From Saccharopolyspora galaxeae (GTDB taxonomy: Bacteria; Actinomycetota; Actinomycetes; Mycobacteriales; Pseudonocardiaceae): a stretch of 64,000 nucleotides of DNA. Shown piece by piece: positions 56,470 to 64,000 of this stretch; within the stretch, counting starts at the first letter, position 1, and every line of letters begins with the position of its first letter. Position numbers and translations under genes: made by a program. The notes beneath the pieces were generated by a model. It did not search any database. It was not told the DNA's origin and saw nothing but the letters and a program-made list of their open reading frames with translations. The stretch spans positions 62,001-126,000 of the forward strand of contig NZ_JADDUE010000006.1 in the NCBI RefSeq assembly GCF_016526145.1, written 5' to 3'.

Positions 56470-56789
56470 GCGGAAGCCCTCACGTGTGCAGCGGGCGCGC
56501 ACCGAGGCGGCCCGGGAACGAGTTCGGAGACGGCGGCGCGACGGCGCGGAGGGCAGGCGGCGGTTCGTCCGGGCAGCGCTCATCGCGCCAATCCGGACTT
56601 CACACAGCGGCGCAGGAAGAATCAGGCCGCACACCTGCGCTGGATCGGGCTTTCGCCCTCACTCCGCGATGTCGTCGTTCCCGAGCATGTCCGCATCTCC
56701 CTTGTCCGGGGCATTCCCTTCGCACAGTAGCAACGCGCGCAACGGCATTTTTCGGTGTCGGCGGCGCGCTCGCCGGGTATCGCTGCGGC
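56470..56789. other. Divergent intergenic region of the ABC-F and LigD-PE genes
   Basis: About 320 bases. On the minus strand an open frame continues 55 codons upstream of the ABC-F start, Arg-rich and unlike the family, so it is probably untranslated leader. On the plus strand no gene. No certain promoter seen. Confidence 0.45.
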
Positions 56790-57356
56790 ATGGCGGAGCA
56801 AGAGCTCAGCACCTACCGGCAGAAGCGGGATCTGGAACGCTCCGGTGAGCCCGCTGGTGGTCGTCCGGGCGACCAGCCGCGCTTCGTGGTGCAGCGGCAC
56901 GACGCCTCCAGCCTGCACTTCGACTTCCGGCTGGAGGTCTGCGGCGTGCTGAAGTCGTGGGCGGTGCCGAAGGGGCCGTCCACCGACCCGCGGCAGAAGC
57001 GGCTGGCAACGCCGACCGAGGACCACCCGCTGGATTACGCGGATTTCGAAGGCGACATCCCGGAGGGCTACGGCGCGGGCACCGTCGTCGTCTGGGACAC
57101 CGGGCCGTACCGCAACCTCACCGAGCGCAAGGGTGAGTCCGTCGGAATGCCCGAGGGGCTGGAGAACGGGCATGTGAAGGTCTGGCTGCAGGGCGCGAAG
57201 CTCAGCGGTGCGTTCGCGCTCACGCGTATGGGCGGCAGGCAGCAATGGCTACTGGTCAAAGTGGACGATGAAGGTGCCGACCGGCGCCGCAACCCGGCCA
57301 AGACGCAGCCCGAATCGGTGCTTTCCGGCCGCACGAACGAAGATCTGGAGCGCTGA
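56790..57356 (+). CDS. Stand-alone LigD 3'-phosphoesterase domain
   Basis: A 188-residue protein equal to the PE domain of DNA ligase D, which trims 3' ends during non-homologous end joining. FVVQRHDASSLHFDFRLEVCGVLKSWAVPKGPS (His, Asp and Arg of the metal site near residues 33-47), EDHPLDYADFEGDIPEGYGAGTVVVWDTG and WLLVKVDD are conserved. The gene stops one base into the ATG of the polymerase gene, so the two are coupled. Neither ligase domain nor Ku lies in this window. Confidence 0.9.
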   Translation: MAEQELSTYRQKRDLERSGEPAGGRPGDQPRFVVQRHDASSLHFDFRLEVCGVLKSWAVPKGPSTDPRQKRLATPTEDHPLDYADFEGDIPEGYGAGTVVVWDTGPYRNLTERKGESVGMPEGLENGHVKVWLQGAKLSGAFALTRMGGRQQWLLVKVDDEGADRRRNPAKTQPESVLSGRTNEDLER

Positions 57357-58255
57357 TGGCCCGGACCGAGGACGCCGAACGGCTCGAGGTCGATGGCCGC
57401 CGGTTCGAGCTCACCCACCCGGACAAGGTGCTGTATCCGGCGGACGGCTGCACCAAGCGGGACGTGGCCGACTACCTCTGCTCGGTCGCCGCGGCGATGG
57501 TCCCGCACATGCGCGGGAAACCGTTGACGCTGCGGCGTTTTCCGGACGGCGTGCAGGCCGGCGGCTTCTTCCAGAAGGAGGCGTCCGGGCACTTCCCGGA
57601 TTGGGTGCGGGTGGCGTCGGTGCCGCAGCGCGGCGAACCCGGCTCGGTGCACCACGTGGTTTGCGATGACGCGGCGACGTTGGTCTACCTGGCGACTCAG
57701 GCCACTCTGGAATTCCACATCGGACTATCCAAAGTGGAGGATTTGGACAAGCCGGTGCTGGTGGTGCTGGATCTGGACCCGCCACCGGACTGCGAACTCG
57801 GCGAACTGCGCAAGGCGGTGCGCGAGATCTGCCGCCGGTTCGACGCAACGGGGCTGAGCCCGTACGTGCAAGCCACCGGCGGCAAAGGCTTCCACGTCGT
57901 GGCCCCGCTGACCGGCGAGCAGGGTTTCGACGAGGTCCGCGCCGCCTCCCGCGAACTCGCCGACAACGCGGTGCGCGACCATCCCGACAGGTTCACCACC
58001 GAACACCGCAAGGACCGCCGCGGCGACCGGATTTTCTTGGACACCAACCGAAACGCCTACGGCCAGACGATGATCTGCCCGTACTCGCCGCGCGCCCGCG
58101 ACGGAGCCCCGGCCGCTACACCGCTGGACTCGGGCGAACTTTCCAAAGCCACGCCGCAAGGCCACGGGCTGGCGAACATGACCCGCCGCTTGGCCCGCAA
58201 AACCGACCCGTGGGCCACCATGCACCGCTCCGCCGCCCACCGCGTCACCGAGTGA
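57356..58255 (+). CDS. LigD-type polymerase/primase (non-homologous end-joining polymerase)
   Basis: A 299-residue archaeo-eukaryotic-primase-fold polymerase, equal to the POL domain of LigD. TLEFHIGLS is the entry motif, VVLDLDPPPD supplies two metal-binding Asp (about residues 139-141), QATGGKGFHVVAPL and FTTEHRKDRRGDRIFLDTNRNAYGQTM complete the active site. It fills gaps or adds ribonucleotides at broken ends. The 1-base overlap (TGATG) with the phosphoesterase gene shows coupling. The gene ends in a strong hairpin. Confidence 0.92.
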   Translation: MARTEDAERLEVDGRRFELTHPDKVLYPADGCTKRDVADYLCSVAAAMVPHMRGKPLTLRRFPDGVQAGGFFQKEASGHFPDWVRVASVPQRGEPGSVHHVVCDDAATLVYLATQATLEFHIGLSKVEDLDKPVLVVLDLDPPPDCELGELRKAVREICRRFDATGLSPYVQATGGKGFHVVAPLTGEQGFDEVRAASRELADNAVRDHPDRFTTEHRKDRRGDRIFLDTNRNAYGQTMICPYSPRARDGAPAATPLDSGELSKATPQGHGLANMTRRLARKTDPWATMHRSAAHRVTE

Positions 58256-58298
58256 ACGGCCTGTTCGTCCAATCTATTCGGACGAACGGTCCGTTCAC
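58252..58298. terminator. Bidirectional terminator between LigD-POL and FdhF-like genes
   Basis: A 19-bp imperfect inverted repeat (GTGAACGG..GTTCGTCC / GGACGAAC..CCGTTCAC; one mismatch and one G-T pair) with a 9-base loop, overlapping the polymerase stop codon, in a convergent gap. Confidence 0.85.
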
Positions 58299-58325
58299 TC
58301 CTGGTGAAACGGGGCATGCGGGACG

Positions 58326-60647
<2,322 letters not shown>

Positions 60648-60952
60648 ACCGCCCAGAGTGCTCTCCCACGCGCGCGAGAGCACGGGTGGGGTGTCTTGGT
60701 TCACACGAGTGGCCCAGTTCTGCCTGTTGGTGGAAGCGCGTTGCAGCGGGAGGCCGGCCGGTGCGCTCGGGGGGACGCAACGGCCGGCCGGCACCCCGGC
60801 CCGGAACCGGGGGAGGCGGAAGTGTCCGGGCCGGGGCCGATACGCCACTCGCCGCGTCGGGAGAAACGAGCGGTGACGTAACCTCGAGAACGGTCCCTGC
60901 CAGGTAACGGCTGGCAGGGGCCTTCAGCAGTGGCCGATCGCGAACTTCGCGC
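60648..60952. other. Gene-free stretch between FdhF-like and zinc-ribbon genes
   Basis: About 300 bases with no supported gene; it holds the FdhF-like promoter and the hairpin at 60895-60919. An open frame continuing the FdhF-like gene upstream is Pro/Arg-rich and not family-like. Confidence 0.5.
60895..60919 (-). terminator. Hairpin downstream of the zinc-ribbon gene
   Basis: 8-bp stem CCCTGCCA / TGGCAGGG with a 9-base loop, about 33 bases after the stop of the minus-strand zinc-ribbon gene. Confidence 0.6.
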
Positions 60953-61165
60953 TCATCGGGCCGAGTTCGTTTTCTCCCGCGCGGCCGTACAGCAATTCGC
61001 GCACGTCGGCCAGAGCCACGCCACATCGCTGTTGACGGCTATGACGTTCAAGCCGCACAGCGTCTTGACTTCGGTGCCGGTGGGGTAATCGCTGCCTTTC
61101 GACTTCGCGGCAGTGCTGGCGTGGCGCACCTGCTCAGCAGGCACCCACGCGACGGGATGGGGCAT
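60953..61165 (-). CDS. Small zinc-ribbon-like protein divergent from an XRE/DUF397 pair
   Basis: A 70-residue protein: MPHPVAWVPAEQVRHA at the start, GTEVKTLCGLNVIAVNSDVAWLWPTCANCCTAA near the end. The Cys pattern (C-x~17-C-x2-C) and N-terminal His fit a zinc finger-like fold that is common beside DUF397/XRE genes in Pseudonocardiales. Function unknown. The ATG at 61165 starts right at the AT-rich divergent region. Confidence 0.8.
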   Translation of the reverse strand: MPHPVAWVPAEQVRHASTAAKSKGSDYPTGTEVKTLCGLNVIAVNSDVAWLWPTCANCCTAAREKTNSAR

Positions 61166-61189
61166 CCACGACCTCCTGCGTCAGACCGT

Positions 61190-61208
61190 GTTGACGATCG
61201 TTGTCAAC
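61190..61208. promoter_or_regulatory. Palindrome in the divergent XRE/zinc-ribbon promoter region
   Basis: GTTGAC-GATCGTT-GTCAAC, a perfect 6-bp inverted repeat with a 7-base centre, in an AT-rich 136-base gap. GTCAAC recurs at the XRE start (GACTGTCAACAC), suggesting a repressor site, perhaps for the XRE protein itself. Confidence 0.45.
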
Positions 61209-61301
61209 GATGTGTCTACAGTGTCATCAGTTGGCTACGTTGAGCAATTACCCGACCGAGTGATCACCGAAAAACCCTTGTGTAGCAATAGGATCTGTTG
61301 C

Positions 61302-62150
61302 ATGACTGTCAACACACGGACCCCGAAAGCTCGTGCTGTCGGAAGCGCACTGCGCAAGGCGCGACTAGACAACGGGATCAGCCTGCGCGGGTTGGCGACA
61401 CAACTGGGCAAAGACCCGAGTCAGCTTTCCCGTTGGGAAACCGGGGAACGTGCGCCCAAGCCCACCGATGTCGCGCAGATCCTGGCTCATCTCGGGGTGA
61501 CCGGCTCCGAGTACGACGAGATAGTCGAGGTTTCCGGCGGCACTCACGAACCGCGCTGGCTCGCGGTGACCCTGCCCGAGCAACGGCAGCAGCTCGCCGC
61601 GACTCTCGAAGTCGAGCGAGGGGCGACGGGAATCACCGAGGTGTCCCCGCTGCTGGTCCCCGGACTCCTGCAAACGCGCGAGTACGTGCACGCGATCATG
61701 TCGGCTGGTGGCGTGGACGCTGACGAAGTCGCGACACGTTCGGCGATCCGGCTCGGTCGCCGCGAGACGATCTTCGGCCAGGAGCCCGCGACGTTCACCG
61801 GTGTCATCGGTGAAGCAGCTTTGCGTCAGGTCATCGGCGGGCCGAAAGTGATGCTCGACCAGTTGAAGCACCTGCTGGAGAGCGGCGAACGCAGCAATGT
61901 GGAGATTCAGGTGGTCCCGTTCTCGACCGGCTGGCATCCGGCGCTGGAAGGCCTGTTCGCGCTTTATGAGACGGAGCAAGGGCCGGTCGTGCATCTGGAG
62001 AATCGGCGCTCCGGCTTGTTCCTGCATGAGCCCGCAGACGTGCAAACTTACCAGCAGGCGGTCGCTCGAGTCCGGGCAGTCGCCTTGAGTCCCGATGACT
62101 CTTCAGCGTTCGTGCACAGGCTCATCAACGAAATGGAGGGCGCGCGATGA
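61302..62150 (+). CDS. XRE-family regulator with DUF5753 domain
   Basis: A 282-residue protein. Residues 11-70 are a helix-turn-helix (LRKARLDNGISLRGLATQLGKDPSQLSRWETGERAPKPTDVAQIL). Residues about 95-270 are DUF5753, with PLLVPGLLQTREYVHAIM, RLGRRETIF, VIGEAALRQVIGG and VEIQVVPFSTGWHPALEG as its landmarks. ATG 61302 has AGGAT upstream. The gene overlaps its DUF397 partner by ATGA, the standard actinobacterial pair found also in whiJ-type developmental regulators. Signal and targets unknown. Confidence 0.9.
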   Translation: MTVNTRTPKARAVGSALRKARLDNGISLRGLATQLGKDPSQLSRWETGERAPKPTDVAQILAHLGVTGSEYDEIVEVSGGTHEPRWLAVTLPEQRQQLAATLEVERGATGITEVSPLLVPGLLQTREYVHAIMSAGGVDADEVATRSAIRLGRRETIFGQEPATFTGVIGEAALRQVIGGPKVMLDQLKHLLESGERSNVEIQVVPFSTGWHPALEGLFALYETEQGPVVHLENRRSGLFLHEPADVQTYQQAVARVRAVALSPDDSSAFVHRLINEMEGAR

Positions 62151-62344
62151 CAGCGGTCGAGCACCCGGTCAACTGGCGGAAGTCGAGCCGGAGTCAAAAC
62201 ACGATCACTTGTGTCGAGGTGGGCCGGTCGGCTCGCGGTGCGGCGGTGCGGGATACGAAGGATCGGGCTGCGGGTTACCTGACGGTGGATCGGCGGCAGT
62301 GGCGGTCGTTCCTGTCCGCGATCAAGACCGACCGCTTCTCCTGA
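62147..62344 (+). CDS. DUF397 protein, partner of the XRE regulator
   Basis: A 65-residue protein with the DUF397 pattern: NWRKSSRSQNTITCVEVGRSARGAAVRDTKDR and a C-terminal LTVDRRQWRSFLSAIKTDRFS. Relatives bind and modulate their XRE partner, possibly in an antitoxin-like role. Overlaps the regulator by 4 bases. Small size and context are typical. Confidence 0.9.
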   Translation: MTAVEHPVNWRKSSRSQNTITCVEVGRSARGAAVRDTKDRAAGYLTVDRRQWRSFLSAIKTDRFS

Positions 62345-62499
62345 CGGCTGCGATGACCTGCGGCGTTGCCAGCGGAACCGGGGAGCGTCGCAGGCCGCGG
62401 GCAGATCGGCCCGGTGTGCGGCCGTCCTTCCGGTAACTGCCGCGAACGGTGGAGGTGAGGGCCGGGAAAGCCGTCGCGGGCGGTTCGTAGAATCGGTGT

Positions 62500-64000
62500 G
62501 TGACACAGACCAGCGCACCCGCACAGCCCCGTGAACTTCCGTCGAGCTGGAACCCGGCCGACGTAGAGGCCGAGCTGTACCAGCGCTGGGTAGCCGCCGA
62601 GTACTTCACCGCGGACCCGCACAGCGACAAGCCGCCGTTCTCGATCGTCATCCCGCCGCCGAACGTCACCGGCAGCCTGCACATCGGCCACGCCTTCGAG
62701 CACACCCTGATGGATCTGCTCACCCGCCGCCGCAGGATGCAGGGCTACGAGGCGCTGTGGTTGCCGGGCATGGACCACGCCAGCATCGCGGTGCAGGCAC
62801 TGGTCGAGAACCAGCTGCGGGAAGAGGGCATCGACCACCGCGAACTCGGCCGGGAGCGCTTCCTGGAGCGGGTGTGGCAGTGGAAGGAGCAGCACGGCGG
62901 GGCGATCCTGTCGCAGATGTCGCGGCTCGGCGACAGCGTGGACTGGAGCCGGGAGCGGTTCACCATGGACGCCGGTCTCTCCCGCGCGGTGCAGACGATC
63001 TTCAAGCGGCTCTACGACGACGGCCTGATCTACCGGGCGGAGCGGCTGGTGAACTGGTCGCCCGCGATGCGCTCGGCGATCTCGGACATCGAGGTGGAGC
63101 ACCGCGAGGTCGACGGCGAGCTGGTGTCGATGCGCTACGGCTCCGGCGACTCCGAAATCGTCGTGGCCACCACCCGCGTGGAGACGATGCTCGGCGACAC
63201 CGCCGTCGCGGTGCACCCGGACGACGAGCGCTACCGGCACCTGGTCGGTACCGAGATCGAGCTGCCGCTGACCGGCCGCAAGATCGCGATTGTCGCCGAC
63301 GAGCACGTGGACCCCGAGTTCGGCAGCGGCGCGGTGAAGGTCACCCCGGCGCACGACCCGAACGACTTCGAGATCGGGCAGCGCCACGACCTGCCGATGC
63401 CGACGATCATGGACGAGCAGGGCCGGATCGCGAACACCGGCACCGAATTCGACGGCATGGACCGGTTCGAGGCCCGCGTCGCGGTGCGCGAGGCGCTGCG
63501 CGCGCAGGACCGCATCGTCGCGGAGAAGCGGCCGTACGTGCACAGCGTCGGGCACAGCTCCCGCTCCAAGGAGCCGATCGAGCCGCGGCTGTCGCTGCAG
63601 TGGTTCGTCAAGGTCGGCCCGCTGGCCAAGGAAGCGGGCGACGCGGTGCGCGACGGCCGGGTCGCGGTGCATCCGCCGGAGATGGCGAAGCGCTATTTCG
63701 ACTGGGTCGACAACCTGCACGACTGGGCCATCTCGCGGCAGATGTGGTGGGGCCACCGCATCCCGATCTGGTACGGCCCGAACGGCGAGGTCGTCTGCGT
63801 CGGACCGGACGAAGAACCGCCCACCGGCGAGGGCTGGCGCCAGGACGAGGACGTGCTCGACACCTGGTTCTCCTCGGGCCTGTGGCCGTTCTCCACGATG
63901 GGCTGGCCGGACGACACCGCGGATCTGCGGAAGTTCTACCCGACCAGCGTGCTCGTCACCGGCTACGACATCCTGTTCTTCTGGGTGGCCCGGATGATGA
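62500..64000 (+). CDS. valS: Valyl-tRNA synthetase, N-terminal half (3' end outside window)
   Basis: Open from GTG 62500 to the window edge, 500 codons with no stop; the full gene should be about 880 codons. It attaches valine to tRNA-Val. The class I HIGH motif is in [17 protein letters not shown] (residues about 48-64). The editing (CP1) domain includes [25 protein letters not shown] and [57 protein letters not shown] and [15 protein letters not shown] follow. The KMSKS motif lies beyond the edge. Same strand as DUF397, 155 bases after it; no T-box seen. Confidence 0.97.
   Translation, partial: MTQTSAPAQPRELPSSWNPADVEAELYQRWVAAEYFTADPHSDKPPFSIVIPPPNVTGSLHIGHAFEHTLMDLLTRRRRMQGYEALWLPGMDHASIAVQALVENQLREEGIDHRELGRERFLERVWQWKEQHGGAILSQMSRLGDSVDWSRERFTMDAGLSRAVQTIFKRLYDDGLIYRAERLVNWSPAMRSAISDIEVEHREVDGELVSMRYGSGDSEIVVATTRVETMLGDTAVAVHPDDERYRHLVGTEIELPLTGRKIAIVADEHVDPEFGSGAVKVTPAHDPNDFEIGQRHDLPMPTIMDEQGRIANTGTEFDGMDRFEARVAVREALRAQDRIVAEKRPYVHSVGHSSRSKEPIEPRLSLQWFVKVGPLAKEAGDAVRDGRVAVHPPEMAKRYFDWVDNLHDWAISRQMWWGHRIPIWYGPNGEVVCVGPDEEPPTGEGWRQDEDVLDTWFSSGLWPFSTMGWPDDTADLRKFYPTSVLVTGYDILFFWVARMM

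Noticed and set aside
54850-56634. Upstream extension of the ABC-F gene to 56634
   Set aside because: The extra 55 residues are Arg-rich and unlike any ABC-F N-terminus; ATG 56469 has a good ribosome site.

Overview
The window is high-GC, gene-dense actinobacterial chromosome. Gene content and order suggest a member of the Pseudonocardiales, Saccharopolyspora-like, although no 16S rRNA is present to prove it. Supporting signs are: a mycothiol-dependent-nitroreductase-type DsbA protein; XRE(DUF5753)/DUF397 gene pairs; a CopD-CtaG fusion; the CtaJ/DUF5130 pair; frequent GTG and TTG starts; and an ssb2-ettA-gdh-thioesterase-(glbO/aglA)-HNH-DUF5130-pepN-Rv2466c-rpiB-nei-tig-clpP1-clpP2-clpX-valS order that closely follows M. 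tuberculosis Rv2478c to Rv2448c (recalled from memory, not searched).

Layout. 1-7.5 kb: end of a flavin-dependent oxidoreductase, DUF3817 and heme O synthase, a MazEF-type toxin-antitoxin pair, a membrane-anchored sulfite-oxidase-fold protein with a small membrane partner, a glycosyltransferase, a maleylpyruvate-isomerase-like protein, an SDR and a methyltransferase. 7.6-10.6 kb: metE under a cobalamin riboswitch, then tRNA-Arg(TCT). 11-28 kb: CopD-CtaG, a second SSB, EttA, a 1044-residue TPR-like/disordered protein, the large NAD-glutamate dehydrogenase, a thioesterase with its partner, an acyltransferase-like membrane protein, and a truncated-haemoglobin/degenerate GH13 pair. 28-34.6 kb: MscS channel, prolyl oligopeptidase, HNH endonuclease, a remarkable protein made of about 44 copies of a GVRIS-type 8-9 residue repeat, CtaJ and DUF5130. 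34.7-44.8 kb: PepN, DsbA-like protein, hydrolase, aldehyde dehydrogenase, MBL hydrolase, RpiB, Nei, LigT-like protein. 44.8-52 kb: MFS exporter, tRNA-Gly(TCC), tRNA-Pro(TGG), and the protein-quality-control block tig-clpP1-clpP2-clpX. 52-64 kb: Tat-exported esterase, FdhD, DUF1963, ABC-F ATPase, split LigD (phosphoesterase plus polymerase), FdhF/YdeP-type molybdoenzyme, zinc-ribbon/XRE/DUF397 module, and the 5' part of valS, which runs off the right edge.

How genes fit together. Respiration and redox: CtaB makes haem O for the aa3 oxidase, CtaG/CopD handles copper, CtaJ is an oxidase subunit, GlbO is an O2-type truncated globin, and FdhD probably serves the FdhF-like enzyme 4.4 kb away. Proteostasis: trigger factor, ClpP1P2 and ClpX, with a ClgR-type inverted repeat between tig and clpP1. 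DNA repair: Nei glycosylase and split LigD.

The best candidate for something undescribed is the GVRIS repeat gene (32199-33485, minus strand). It sits in a low-GC island between two genes that are neighbours in mycobacteria. Its regular repeats suggest a beta-solenoid or fibre with an arginine/serine face; no function is known to me.
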